Source of the DNA: Arthrobacter sp. 18067
Lineage (GTDB): Bacteria; Actinomycetota; Actinomycetes; Actinomycetales; Micrococcaceae
Reading direction: 5' to 3'
DNA length: 64,000 nt
Assembly: GCF_902706295.1 (NCBI RefSeq)
Contig: NZ_CACSJJ010000010.1
Location: 1 to 64,000, forward strand
Shown here piece after piece: positions 41,522-50,283 of this stretch; within the stretch, counting starts at the first letter, position 1, and every line of letters starts with the position of its first letter. Position numbers and translations under genes: made by a program. The notes beneath the pieces were generated by a model. The model did no database searches. It saw only the letters and a program-made list of their open reading frames with translations, and was not told the origin of the DNA.

Positions 41522-41736
41522 TGCCATTCTCCTTTTACTACTCCAAGGAGCCTGCATGAATGCACGCGGCGAGCCGGCCGAAAGCGGCCACGGCTAAAAG
41601 GTGCAGTTCTTGGACCATCCGGGATGGTGCCATGTCATGAGACTCCAAGGGCTATCTGCTTAACCCACCTAAAATGTAGTTCACCAGTGGCGCGCGTCAC
41701 AAGTCATGGATTTGCCGGCTTGCGCGCTTTGTGGGC

Positions 41737-42510
41737 TCAGGCCTCAAAGTGGGCAATGGGAGCCTGCTGCGCCACACTCTTGACCAGCGACTCGGCGACG
41801 ACCCGCAACTTCTGGTTCCGGGTACTCGAGGCCTTCTTGAGCATCTGGAATGCTTCTTCCTGGGAGCAGCGGTTCTGCCCCATGATGATGCCACAGGCAA
41901 GGTCGATGACAGTCCTTGACTGCATGGCCTCCTGGAGGTCATCAGCATGTTGCTGCTTCACGCCTATCCGCACAGCCAACCGCAGGGAGCGCTCGGCCTG
42001 GCTGGCGTACAGCTCGCAGTTTTGGATAGTGGCTGCATCGAAGGGATTGACCTGTGGAGCAAAGAAGTTCAAGGCCGCAGTGGCTCCTTCGTCCAACTCC
42101 AACGGGACGCAGAGGGCCGAAAGATGACCCCGCTCGGCAATGACCGTGCAGTACTCCTGCCACCGCTCCTCGGTGGCAGTATCGGGAACATGCACGGTTG
42201 TGTGGCTTCGCATCGCCTCCAGGCACGGCCCATCCCCGTAGGCCTGCTGAACTTCATCGATCAGCCTGGCCTCGTGGGTGCTGCCGGCCACGGTTGCGGT
42301 GCGGCGGCGCCGGCTAAGGGTGATGCCACAGTGAACATTCATGCCAACGGCTTCGGACACGGCCGCAGCCGAGAACACAGCGAGTTCTCCCAGGAATCCG
42401 CCCACGTCTTCGCTGTCAATAACAAGGTCCTGCAGCCGCTCAGGCACCGAAACATCGTCAGGCGCTGAGGCAGCATCAGGCAGCGCAAATTCAACGCTCA
42501 TTTCGTCCAT
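41737..42510 (-). CDS. GAF-ANTAR regulator
   Basis: 257 residues. The GAF domain at ~35-180 includes GITLSRRRRTATVAGS and GDGPCLEAMRSHTTVHVPD. The C-terminal ANTAR domain is QEAMQSRTVIDLACGIIMGQ with CSQEEAFQMLKKASSTRNQK. ANTAR proteins bind paired hairpins in nascent mRNA and prevent termination, while the GAF part senses a small molecule. It sits between two paralogous cysteine-rich protein genes, and its start is divergent from the second one. It probably controls one or both. Confidence 0.88.
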   Translation of the reverse strand: MDEMSVEFALPDAASAPDDVSVPERLQDLVIDSEDVGGFLGELAVFSAAAVSEAVGMNVHCGITLSRRRRTATVAGSTHEARLIDEVQQAYGDGPCLEAMRSHTTVHVPDTATEERWQEYCTVIAERGHLSALCVPLELDEGATAALNFFAPQVNPFDAATIQNCELYASQAERSLRLAVRIGVKQQHADDLQEAMQSRTVIDLACGIIMGQNRCSQEEAFQMLKKASSTRNQKLRVVAESLVKSVAQQAPIAHFEA

Positions 42511-42687
42511 GCCTTAGTTTACGATCGTCCGGGTTCGGCTTGTCACCCCCACGCGAGGGGCCACAAAATCCTTGCATCTGCGGTGCTCCTATGTGCACAA
42601 TCTAGCTAACAGTCCCCACCACAGGACCCAGGTTTTCAGCTCATGCAGACGGGCGCCCCGCATTTTTTGATGCAGAGGTACACACCC

Positions 42688-43119
42688 ATGCCTGCCCAGC
42701 CAGCGTCCAGAGTCCCGGACGAAGCCCACCAACCGCCAGACGAACCCCTTTGGTGCCAGCGCTGCAATACGGACAAGCACCTACTGGTGAACTCCATCCA
42801 GTCGCACTATCCACCCGCGCCCAACATGGTTGAAGTCACCTACGAGTGCCATGCCTGCAGGTACGCCTACCAACAGACTGCCTCTGTTCAGAGGGTTGCG
42901 GTGATACTGAACCGGCCCGGCGTCTCGCAGGGTGTCCTTCAATTCGGCGGCCAGTACCTGCACTGCGGGGAACCCATGAAAACCAGGAGCTGCGAACTGC
43001 GGAGAATCCAGGCCCCTCTTGTCCTGAAGCCTGGCGGACAGCTGCGGATCTACGAAGTACTTATCAACACGCGCGTCCTGGGGTGCCAGTGCGGTTTCCG
43101 CATGGAAATACCGGACTGA
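42688..43119 (+). CDS. Multi-cysteine zinc-ribbon-like protein (paralogue 2)
   Basis: 143 residues from ATG 42688 (MPAQPASRVPDEAHQ), set by GAGG 9 bases upstream; ATG 42643 and 42670 are in frame but lack a site. Cysteines: WCQRCN, YECHACR, YLHCGEPM and the C-terminal LGCQCGFRMEIPD. The third cluster has lost its first Cys compared with paralogue 1 (YLHC against SCTHC). MVEVTYEC matches VVEVSYTC in paralogue 1. It is divergent from the GAF-ANTAR gene. Function unknown. Confidence 0.7.
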   Translation: MPAQPASRVPDEAHQPPDEPLWCQRCNTDKHLLVNSIQSHYPPAPNMVEVTYECHACRYAYQQTASVQRVAVILNRPGVSQGVLQFGGQYLHCGEPMKTRSCELRRIQAPLVLKPGGQLRIYEVLINTRVLGCQCGFRMEIPD

Positions 43120-43174
43120 GGACCAGCGCGCAGCATACAGCGGACACCAGTTTGGAGCTACCAGGAGGGATAGC

Positions 43175-43378
43175 ATGCACGCAGACTCACAGAGGAAAGA
43201 ATCGTCCACAACAGGTTCCACACCCAGGCCGGCCAGCAGGCACAAACTTCCCGACCCGCCGGATCCGGACAATTTGCCCATTGACTACCGAAGCGCCGGG
43301 TGGGATTCCAAGCGATACCCCTCCGCTGTCCCCGAAAGCCTGAAACCGAAACACCCGTCCCACCGAAGAGGCGCCTGA
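43175..43378 (+). CDS. Small basic hypothetical protein, 67 aa
   Basis: A strong ribosome-binding site (AGGAGG, 7 bases before the ATG) supports this gene. The product is rich in Pro, Ser, His and Lys (STPRPASRHKLPDPPDPDN, PESLKPKHPSHRRGA) and probably disordered. It follows paralogue 2 by 55 bases and precedes the Pro-rich gene by 2 bases, so the three may form one transcript. Confidence 0.55.
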   Translation: MHADSQRKESSTTGSTPRPASRHKLPDPPDPDNLPIDYRSAGWDSKRYPSAVPESLKPKHPSHRRGA

Positions 43379-43380
43379 TA

Positions 43381-43578
43381 ATGAGCGAGTTCCCACCGGA
43401 CCCTTCACAGCCCGATCCCGCACGCAACCCGGGCACGGATCCAACCCGCGAGCCCGGCCCTACTCCTGAGCCTGTTCCCTTGCCGGAGCCGGGACCACCA
43501 CCCGTCCCAGACCCCACGCCCGGACCGACCGTGCCGTCGCCGCCCGGACAAGGAGAACCGCCCGCTCCCCTGACCTAG
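43381..43578 (+). CDS. Small proline-rich protein, 65 aa
   Basis: ATG 43381 lies 2 bases after the previous stop (TGATAATG). The product is almost wholly Pro, Asp, Glu, Gly and Thr (PDPSQPDPARNPGTDPTREP...). It is acidic, with no signal peptide and no membrane segment, and must be disordered. A similar short Pro/Gly/Glu protein is at 51356. Function unknown. Confidence 0.5.
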   Translation: MSEFPPDPSQPDPARNPGTDPTREPGPTPEPVPLPEPGPPPVPDPTPGPTVPSPPGQGEPPAPLT

Positions 43579-43639
43579 GGTCCGCCGGGCACATCCAAGG
43601 ACCGGATCCCGGCAAATCCCCCAGTCGGGATCCGAACGA

Positions 43640-43673
43640 GGGCATGTCGCGCTACAGGGAGCGCGGCATGCCC
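43640..43673. terminator. Stem-loop terminator after the Pro-rich gene
   Basis: GGGCATGTCGCGCT (43640-43653) pairs with AGCGCGGCATGCCC (43660-43673), with one G-U pair and the loop ACAGGG. It lies 61 bases past the stop and before the fructose operon promoter. No clear T-run follows. Confidence 0.6.
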
Positions 43674-43705
43674 TTCGTCATGTCCGGAGGCCGCCAACCC
43701 CAGCG

Positions 43706-43753
43706 ATCTTTGTTTATGTTGATTTCTATTGACTTACCAACACAAACAAAGAT
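43706..43753. promoter_or_regulatory. Inverted repeat in the fruR promoter
   Basis: ATCTTTGTTT (43706-43715) and AAACAAAGAT (43744-43753) are exact 10-bp inverted repeats 28 bases apart, flanking an A+T-rich stretch with a TTGACT hexamer (43729-43734). They are 86 bases before the fruR start. The arrangement suits two half-sites of a DeoR-type repressor with looping or tetramer binding. Confidence 0.6.
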
Positions 43754-43838
43754 AGAGTCAAGCAATTCCACATCGTTGTGACAGCAGTCACCAAGGTGGC
43801 TGTACTGAAAATCTTGGCTTTACCGCAATGGAGGGTAA

Positions 43839-44630
43839 GTGTTCGCAGAAGAGCGCCAGCAACTGATCTCCGCACTCGTCGCAGAGCGCGGACGGGTGAG
43901 CGTTACCGACCTCGCCGACCGTTTCAGCATCACCACTGAGACAGTTCGCCGGGATCTCGCAGCCCTTGAAGTCTCGGGGAACCTGAGGCGCGTCCATGGT
44001 GGCGCCGTCCCATCGGACCGTCTGAGCACCCGTGAAGAAAGCATCCTTGAGCGTGCCGTCCAGCGCCAGATAGAGAAGCTTCGCATCGCAAACGCAGCCC
44101 TGTCGCTTATCCCGGAACTTACGACAGGCAGCATCCTGCTGGACGCAGGATCCACCACGGAAATTCTGGCGGACCTGCTGGCCCAGCGGACACCATCGGC
44201 CAACGGAAACGATGAACTCGTGGTGATCACCCATGCCATTCCCATCGCCGGCAAACTTTCCTCCACACAGGGCATCGCCCTCCAGATCCTTGGCGGCCGT
44301 GTCCGCGGACTGACGCAGGCCGCCGTCGGGCAGTCCACTGTGGAGGCCGCCTACAAGCTCCGCCCCGATATCGCTTTCGTGGGTGCCAATGGCATCCACG
44401 CAACCTTCGGGCTCAGCACTCCCGATCCTGAGGAAGCCGCGGTCAAAGCCGCCTTCGTCACGTCAGCCCGCCGGGTGGTGGCCCTGGCCGACTCTTCCAA
44501 GCTGGACGCCGAAACGCTGGTCCAGTTCGCCACTTTGAAGGATGTTGACACCTTGATTACAGACAGCGAACCCTCCGCGGAACTCGCAGCGGCCCTGGCC
44601 GATGCCGGCGTTGACGTGGTGATCGCATGA
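43839..44630 (+). CDS. fruR: DeoR-family regulator of fructose uptake
   Basis: 263 residues from GTG 43839 with GGAGGG 4 bases upstream. The DeoR helix-turn-helix is RQQLISALVAERGRVSVTDL plus ETVRRDLAALEVSGNLRRVH, with the C-terminal sugar-phosphate sensor domain (LDAGSTTEILADLLAQRTP; VGANGIHATFGLSTPDPEEA). It overlaps fruK by four bases and is first in fruR-fruK-fruA-ptsH. It probably represses its own operon and senses fructose 1-phosphate. Confidence 0.9.
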   Translation: MFAEERQQLISALVAERGRVSVTDLADRFSITTETVRRDLAALEVSGNLRRVHGGAVPSDRLSTREESILERAVQRQIEKLRIANAALSLIPELTTGSILLDAGSTTEILADLLAQRTPSANGNDELVVITHAIPIAGKLSSTQGIALQILGGRVRGLTQAAVGQSTVEAAYKLRPDIAFVGANGIHATFGLSTPDPEEAAVKAAFVTSARRVVALADSSKLDAETLVQFATLKDVDTLITDSEPSAELAAALADAGVDVVIA

Positions 44631-45619
44631 TCGTCACCTTGACCGCCAACCCCAGCCTGGACCGCACCGTGGAACTCCCCGGAGCCCTCGCCCGCGGTGA
44701 GGTTCAGCGCGCGGTTGCCGTCCACCAGGAATCCGGCGGAAAGGGCGTCAACGTTTCCCGGGCGCTGGTGGCCTCCGGCCTCGACACCCTGGCAGTGCTT
44801 CCAGGAGCCGATTCGGACCCGGTCCTTTCAGGACTGCACGACGCCGGCGTGCCGTTTGCGGCGCTGCCCATCGGTCAGGCGTTGCGCAGCAATGTCACGC
44901 TCACCGAACCGGACGGCGTCACTACCAAGATCAACGAGCCCGGCCCGGAGCTGAGCGGCGACCAGCAGGAGGCCCTGATCGGGCTGTTGCTGGAGCGCTC
45001 CCGTGGCGCCAGCTGGGTGGTACTCGCAGGATCGCTCCCACCAGGAGTGCCCGCGGATTTCTACGCCACAATCGCGCGTCGGCTCCGGTCGACCACGGAT
45101 GGAACGGCCGCCCCCGGCATCGCCATTGACTCCTCCGGGGCACCGCTTGCCGCTGCCCTGGTGGGCGACGCCTCGGGAAAGCCGGACCTCCTCAAGCCGA
45201 ACGCGGAAGAGCTCGCAGAGCTTGCCGCCGCCGCCGGTTTCGCAAATGTCTCCACAGCTGACGAATTGGAAGCGGATCCGGCCAAAGCCGCCCAAGCCGC
45301 AGCCGCCGTCGTCGCCAGCGGTGTAGGCGCCGTTCTAGCAACACTCGGGTCCAAGGGCGCAGTCCTGGTGACCGCAGACGGAGCGTGGCTCGCCACGCAT
45401 CCGCCGATCAAGGCAGTCAGCACGGTAGGCGCCGGGGATTCCTCCCTTGCCGGCTACCTGCTGGCAGCAACCCAGGGCGGTTCCCCCCAGGACTGCCTCC
45501 GTCAGGCCGTGGCACATGGTGCCGCTGCTGCTTCGCTGCCGGGCTCCACTGTCCCTGCAGTCCACCAGACAACCCCCGACGCCGTCACCATCACGGCCCT
45601 CCAGAAGGATTCACAGTGA
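44627..45619 (+). CDS. fruK: 1-phosphofructokinase (PfkB family)
   Basis: 330 residues. PfkB features: TANPSLDRTVELPGALARGE, KGVNVSRALVASG, the phosphate region KPNAEELAELA and the catalytic GAGDSSLAGYL anion-hole motif with base Asp. It phosphorylates fructose 1-phosphate from the PTS to fructose 1,6-bisphosphate. ATGA overlap with fruR and GTGA overlap with fruA show a tightly coupled operon. Confidence 0.92.
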   Translation: MIVTLTANPSLDRTVELPGALARGEVQRAVAVHQESGGKGVNVSRALVASGLDTLAVLPGADSDPVLSGLHDAGVPFAALPIGQALRSNVTLTEPDGVTTKINEPGPELSGDQQEALIGLLLERSRGASWVVLAGSLPPGVPADFYATIARRLRSTTDGTAAPGIAIDSSGAPLAAALVGDASGKPDLLKPNAEELAELAAAAGFANVSTADELEADPAKAAQAAAAVVASGVGAVLATLGSKGAVLVTADGAWLATHPPIKAVSTVGAGDSSLAGYLLAATQGGSPQDCLRQAVAHGAAAASLPGSTVPAVHQTTPDAVTITALQKDSQ

Positions 45620-47631
45620 CCCAGCTGATCACCCCCCAATTGGTCACCCTCGACCAAAACCTGGGCGACTCCCCCGCCGACGTCATCCGCGTCCTGGCCG
45701 GCAAAGTTGCCGCCTCCGGCCGTGCTTCCGAGGTTGAAGGGCTCTTCGCTGACGCCTTCGCCCGCGAGCAGAAGACCGCAACCGGCGTCCCCGGCGGCAT
45801 CGCGATCCCGCACTGCCGATCGGCCGCGGTCACGGAGCCTGCCCTTGCCATGGCCCGGCTGTCCCACAAGGTGGACTTCGGCGCCAAGGACGGCCCAGCC
45901 GACCTCATCTTCTTCATCGCAGCCCCGGACGGCGCAGACCAGGAACACCTGAAGCTGCTCTCCAAGCTGGCACGCTCCCTCATCAAGAAGGACTTCACCG
46001 CGGCGCTGCGTGCGGCTGCCACGGAGCAGGACATCGTGGACCTGGTGGACGGCGCGCTGGCTGACAAGCCTGCGGCTGCACCTGCCGCTGTTGCAGAACC
46101 AGCAGCAAACACGACGACGACTGCCGCACCAAAGCGCATCGTTGCCGTGACCGCTTGCCCCACCGGCATTGCCCACACGTACATGGCTGCTGACTCGTTG
46201 GTTGCCGCTGCCAAGGAGATGGGCGTGGACCTGCAGGTCGAGACCCAGGGTTCCTCGGGCGCCAAGCCGCTGGACCCGGCGGTGATTGCCGCGGCTGACG
46301 CCGTGATCTTCGCCGTCGACGTTGATGTTCGCGGCAAGGAGCGCTTCGCAGGCAAGCCGGTCATCAACGCTCCCGTCAAGCGCGGCATCGACGAGCCCGC
46401 CAAGATGGTCCAGGAAGCGCTGGCCGCTGCGGATGATCCCCACGCACGCCGTGTTCCGCACTTTGGCGCCGAAGAGCAGGCCGAGCGCCAGGCGGAAGAG
46501 AGCAGCGAGCACATCGGCCAGAAGCTGAAGCGCGCACTCCTCACCGGTGTCTCCTACATGATCCCGTTCGTGGCCGGTGGCGGTCTGCTGATTGCCCTGG
46601 GCTTCCTGCTCGCTGGTTTCGATATCGCCTTGGGCACCAAGGCCAACGATATTCTTGCGGCCAACACGCTTTTCAATCTCCCTGACGGTAATCTCGCCCT
46701 CTATATCGGCGCTGTCTTGTTCAAGATCGGCGCCCTGTCCATGGGCTTCCTGGTGCCCGCACTGGCTGGCTACATCGCCTACGCGATTGCCGACCGTCCG
46801 GGTATTGCCCCGGGCTTCGTTGCCGGTGCTGTCTCGGGGTTCATGGGTGCCGGGTTCCTTGGCGGCATCGTCGGCGGTTTGCTGGCCGGTTACATCGCCT
46901 ACTTGGTGGGGACCTGGCAGGTACCGCGCTGGCTCCGCGGCCTGATGCCCGTTGTCATCATTCCGCTCCTGGCTTCCATCGTCGCGTCAGGTCTCATGTT
47001 CCTGGTCCTCGGCGGGCCGATCGCTGGCCTCACCAAAGCGCTCAACGACTGGCTGTCCGGCATGACCGGAGTCTCAGCCGTAGTCCTCGGAATCATCCTT
47101 GGCCTCATGATGTGCTTTGACCTGGGCGGACCCGTCAACAAGGTGGCCTACGCCTTTGCCGTCGCCGGACTAGGTGCAGGAAGCGCCGCCAACCAGGCTC
47201 CGTGGCAGATCATGGCAACCGTAATGGCTGCCGGCATGGTTCCCCCGCTCGCAATGGCACTTGCGACAGTGCTGGACAAGAAGCGCTTCAGCTTGGCCGA
47301 GCGTGAAAACGGCAAGGCCGCCTGGCTCCTCGGCGCCTCGTTCATCTCCGAAGGCGCCATCCCGTTCGCAGCGGCCGATCCGCTGCGCGTCATCCCGGCC
47401 AGCATGGTGGGCGGCGCACTGACCGGCGCCTTGTGCATGGCAACAGGCGTAACGTCGCAGGCTCCCCACGGTGGCATCTTCGTCTTCTTCGCCATCGGCA
47501 ACCTGGCCATGTTCGTCATCTCCATCCTCGCCGGCACCGTCGTCTCCGCGCTGATCGTGGTTGCCCTCAAGCGTTGGGCAGTCCGGAAGCCGGTTGAAGC
47601 AGAACCCGTTCCCGCAACCGCCGGTGTCTGA
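45616..47631 (+). CDS. fruA: Fructose PTS permease EIIABC
   Basis: 671 residues from GTG 45616, which overlaps the fruK stop; the frame is open further upstream. Domain order is IIA (His66 in GIAIPHCRS), IIB (Cys181 in VTACPTGIAHTYMAADS), then IIC from ~300 (LLTGVSYMIPFVAGGGLLIA, about 8-10 helices, GGPVNKVAYAFAVAG, IPFAAADPLRVIP). An Ala/Pro-rich linker joins IIA and IIB. It imports and phosphorylates fructose at position 1. Confidence 0.94.
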   Translation: MTQLITPQLVTLDQNLGDSPADVIRVLAGKVAASGRASEVEGLFADAFAREQKTATGVPGGIAIPHCRSAAVTEPALAMARLSHKVDFGAKDGPADLIFFIAAPDGADQEHLKLLSKLARSLIKKDFTAALRAAATEQDIVDLVDGALADKPAAAPAAVAEPAANTTTTAAPKRIVAVTACPTGIAHTYMAADSLVAAAKEMGVDLQVETQGSSGAKPLDPAVIAAADAVIFAVDVDVRGKERFAGKPVINAPVKRGIDEPAKMVQEALAAADDPHARRVPHFGAEEQAERQAEESSEHIGQKLKRALLTGVSYMIPFVAGGGLLIALGFLLAGFDIALGTKANDILAANTLFNLPDGNLALYIGAVLFKIGALSMGFLVPALAGYIAYAIADRPGIAPGFVAGAVSGFMGAGFLGGIVGGLLAGYIAYLVGTWQVPRWLRGLMPVVIIPLLASIVASGLMFLVLGGPIAGLTKALNDWLSGMTGVSAVVLGIILGLMMCFDLGGPVNKVAYAFAVAGLGAGSAANQAPWQIMATVMAAGMVPPLAMALATVLDKKRFSLAERENGKAAWLLGASFISEGAIPFAAADPLRVIPASMVGGALTGALCMATGVTSQAPHGGIFVFFAIGNLAMFVISILAGTVVSALIVVALKRWAVRKPVEAEPVPATAGV

Positions 47632-47686
47632 AGTTCCCACGGTCTAGACTTCCCACAAAGCCACCCACCACCACAAAGGAGCACCA

Positions 47687-47962
47687 ATGCCTGAACGTAC
47701 AGCCACCATCGCAAGCCGTGTGGGCCTCCACGCCCGCCCGGCCGCCATCTTCGCAGAAGCTGCCGGCGACCTTGACCTCGACATCACCATCGCCCGCCAA
47801 GGCGAGCCTGCCGACGATGCCATGGACGCGGCCAGCATCCTGTCCCTGATGAGCCTGGGCGCTTCCCACGGAGACGTGGTGGTGCTGCGTGCCGAAGGTG
47901 AAGGTGCGGACGCTGCCCTGGACAGCCTGGTGAAGATCCTCGAAACGGACCACGACGCCTAA
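47687..47962 (+). CDS. ptsH: Phosphocarrier protein HPr
   Basis: 91 residues. The active-site His15 is in SRVGLHARPAA, and Ser50 in DAASILSLMSLGAS corresponds to the regulatory serine of low-GC HPr, although actinobacteria usually do not use it. It carries phosphate from enzyme I to FruA. It is the last gene of the operon and a strong terminator follows. Confidence 0.93.
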   Translation: MPERTATIASRVGLHARPAAIFAEAAGDLDLDITIARQGEPADDAMDAASILSLMSLGASHGDVVVLRAEGEGADAALDSLVKILETDHDA

Positions 47963-47986
47963 CCACGACACCTAGTAGGGCCGCGC

Positions 47987-48030
47987 AAAGAGCCTGGCGA
48001 CACCCGGATATGGGTGTCGCCAGGCTCTTT
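47987..48030. terminator. Perfect 19-bp bidirectional terminator
   Basis: 47987-48005 (AAAGAGCCTGGCGACACCC) pairs exactly with 48012-48030, loop GGATAT. It lies 25 bases after ptsH and 11 bases before the end of the opposite-strand TetR gene. A/T ends of the stem serve both directions. Confidence 0.93.
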
Positions 48031-48040
48031 CTGTGTCTTC

Positions 48041-48628
48041 CTAAGGACCGGCGAGTTCGTCGAGATGCCGTGCGAGCATGCTGGGCATCTCACTGGACTC
48101 CGGCAGCTCCCCGCTCCATAACCCTTGCATCGCGATTCCATCAAGAAGTGCACGCAGCCGCCGCGCTTCGTACTCCGGATCGCGCCCGCTGTAGAACTGA
48201 CCCGCTTCGGCCAGGATCATTACCGCTGCGTGGCATGCGCGATCGACTGCGTTGCTCAGCCGGATCGCCGCAGGAACGAGCTCGCTGTCGGTGAGCGAAA
48301 GAACGCCGAGTTGGACTTGCGCAACCAGTTCCATGCGCCGCTCCTTGTCGAGAGGAAGCAACTGCAAAAGCAACTCATCAACGAGCGCCCGGCCGGTTAG
48401 GTCAAGTGCGGAAACCCTTGCGGTGACCCGGTCCTCGATGAGTTGAAGGCAGTACTCCCGAAGCGCATGCTGCGTGGCAAATGCCCTTCGCAACGATGCA
48501 GCAGCAATGCCCGTTTCCGCTGCGACCCCACGGACCGACAGGCCGGAGAGCCCATCACGTTCGAGGACACGTAATGAAGCTTCCGCAATTGCTGCGGTCC
48601 GTGCCTCTGCGTCGATTCTCCGGGGCAT
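48041..48628 (-). CDS. TetR-family regulator
   Basis: 195 residues from ATG 48628 (MPRRIDAEARTAAIAEA). The helix-turn-helix is GLSGLSVRGVAAETGIAAAS with following LRRAFATQHALREYC. The ligand-binding C-domain is helical (LPLDKERRMELVAQVQLGVL). Its start lies inside the 3' end of the upstream membrane protein gene region (ends at 48634), so the two are co-transcribed. Confidence 0.82.
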   Translation of the reverse strand: MPRRIDAEARTAAIAEASLRVLERDGLSGLSVRGVAAETGIAAASLRRAFATQHALREYCLQLIEDRVTARVSALDLTGRALVDELLLQLLPLDKERRMELVAQVQLGVLSLTDSELVPAAIRLSNAVDRACHAAVMILAEAGQFYSGRDPEYEARRLRALLDGIAMQGLWSGELPESSEMPSMLARHLDELAGP

Positions 48629-48633
48629 GGGTT

Positions 48634-49191
48634 TCAGCGCGACGTAGTAGCAGCCGGCAATGTGCGAGCAGCCTTCTTCGGCCAAATTGTGTAGCTCACA
48701 GCCCAAAGGAAGTCGATGGCGAAGATGATGCCCAGAATGCGAAAGAATCCCGAGAGTGCTGCGGTCCGTTCCGGGTCATTGACCAGCAGGATAATCGCGC
48801 CCAGGGTCGCAGCGGCGATGACGACCGCCAATGCAGTAAGAAGAACATCCCGCCAGCATTTAACCGTGTAGCGGGTTCCTGAGAATCGTTCGGGCGCGGG
48901 TCCGCCGGCGAACCGGTGCTGGAAGTGCGCATCGGCCCATGCCACCATGCGTTTGCCGTACGCGATGGAAACGCCAATGTAGATCGCCGCCAGTCCGTGC
49001 TGCCATGAGGCCGTTTCCCCGCCGAGCAAATCGACCGCGACCAAGGCAAGCAGAACAGCATCGATCACCGGAGCAAGGATCAGGAGAGCTCCACCAAGGC
49101 GGGGGCGCCGCAGCAGATACCGCGCTGCGAGCCCGGCGAAAATCGCCACCCAGAACGCTACTTCACACACCACAATCGCGATCAGAATCAT
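48634..49191 (-). CDS. Integral membrane protein, co-transcribed with TetR
   Basis: 185 residues with hydrophobic stretches at ~3-27, 34-53, 65-80, 115-137 and 147-168, that is, five helices. There is a charged cytosolic loop (GKRMVAWADAHFQHRFAGGP). I recognise the general type (actinobacterial/Bacillus hypothetical membrane protein beside TetR) but not a named family. The TetR gene 5 bases downstream probably regulates it through the palindrome at 49229. Confidence 0.65.
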   Translation of the reverse strand: MILIAIVVCEVAFWVAIFAGLAARYLLRRPRLGGALLILAPVIDAVLLALVAVDLLGGETASWQHGLAAIYIGVSIAYGKRMVAWADAHFQHRFAGGPAPERFSGTRYTVKCWRDVLLTALAVVIAAATLGAIILLVNDPERTAALSGFFRILGIIFAIDFLWAVSYTIWPKKAARTLPAATTSR

Positions 49192-49228
49192 TCACTGCTC
49201 CCCAAAGCTTTTCCTGCCGATTCTTATT

Positions 49229-49242
49229 AGTACGAGTGTACT
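49229..49242. promoter_or_regulatory. TetR-type operator candidate
   Basis: AGTAC-GAGT-GTACT is a perfect 5-bp inverted repeat with a 4-base centre, 38 bases upstream of the membrane-protein ATG. It sits in an A+T-rich patch and is the best candidate site for the TetR protein of this operon. Confidence 0.55.
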
Positions 49243-49285
49243 CACATAATGGATCGGCGGGGTCCGGGATCGCCGCGAACCCCGG

Positions 49286-50248
49286 TTACACCTTCGGAAT
49301 TTCACCGTTCAGGTAGGCGGCAACGGACGCCTCAGAAGGCTTCACTTCTTTCAGTTCTTCAGAGAGGTAAGCCTCGATAATCCTCGGGTCCACGTAGGAG
49401 GAGCGGGCCACGGATGGAGTGTTGCCCAAGAGTTCTGAGGCTTCCTTGATGGCCCGCACTATGGCTTGGCGGGGAGTGCCTTTGTGGCCGGATTTGATGA
49501 GGCAGAGCGCCGCCGCCGCAGTACCCTTCCATGTCCGGAAATCCTTGGACGAGTACGATTCCCCCGCAATCCCACGCAGGTATTCATTGATCATGGAAGC
49601 GTCCACGGACACCCAGGTTCCGTCGGATTGGTAAGCCAGCAGGCGTTCTTTGCCGGGCCGCTCCGCCAGCGGTTCCAGAAAGGCTGCCAGAGCTGGGTCG
49701 TGGATGGACGTGTCCCACAACTGGCCGCTCTTGCCAGGGAATTTGAGGAAAACGTCCGGTCCTTCCACGCGCGCGTGGCGGCACCGGAGAGTAGTGAGCC
49801 CGTATGAACCGTTCTGCTTCATGTACGTCTCCGACCCGACGCGCAGGGCACCCAGATCCATGAACCGCACTGCGGCGGCAAGGGTTTGCTGCCGTGGGTC
49901 ATCGGAGTCCTGGAGATGCACGGTCACATTGCGTCGGACAGCCGGCAGGACCATCCCCAACGTGGCAGCCCGAATGAACTTCTCGGTGTCCTTCCGTTCC
50001 CGCCACGTGGGGTGGTAGATGTACTGGCTGCGCCCCGCGTCATCCACGCCAGTTGCCAGGATGTGCCCGTTCTCGAAAGGACTGATCCATACATCGGTCC
50101 AAGCAGGCGGGATCGCCAGCGCATTGATGCGCTGGCGATCCTCTTTGCTGACCAGGCTCCCGTCCGGGTGGCGGTAGCTGAATCCTTTTCCTACCCTGCG
50201 GCGAACGATGCCGGCCTTGGAAAGGTCACTCCGCTTAAGCCTGGGCAC
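49286..50248 (-). CDS. DNA topoisomerase IB, poxvirus-like
   Basis: 320 residues, normal for bacterial topoisomerase IB. Visible elements: KGFSYRHPDGSLVSKEDRQRI, NALAIPPAWTDVWISPFENG, ALRVGSETYMKQNGSYGLTT with an active-site Arg, FRTWKGTAAAALCL with Arg, and the nucleophile Tyr285 in ARSSYVDPRII. It relaxes supercoils by a 3'-phosphotyrosine intermediate. It lies 35 bases downstream of dps and may share its transcript; Ku and LigD are 3-4 kb away. Confidence 0.92.
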   Translation of the reverse strand: MPRLKRSDLSKAGIVRRRVGKGFSYRHPDGSLVSKEDRQRINALAIPPAWTDVWISPFENGHILATGVDDAGRSQYIYHPTWRERKDTEKFIRAATLGMVLPAVRRNVTVHLQDSDDPRQQTLAAAVRFMDLGALRVGSETYMKQNGSYGLTTLRCRHARVEGPDVFLKFPGKSGQLWDTSIHDPALAAFLEPLAERPGKERLLAYQSDGTWVSVDASMINEYLRGIAGESYSSKDFRTWKGTAAAALCLIKSGHKGTPRQAIVRAIKEASELLGNTPSVARSSYVDPRIIEAYLSEELKEVKPSEASVAAYLNGEIPKV

Positions 50249-50283
50249 GGTTTATTCGCCTTGTCCGTGGTCAGCCGGCCGGT

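Noticed and set aside
42530..42690. ANTAR-target dual hairpins upstream of paralogue 2
   Set aside because: CCCC/GGGG and GTCC/GGAC hairpins exist, but their loops do not show the A1/G4 hexaloop pattern, so I do not claim a target.
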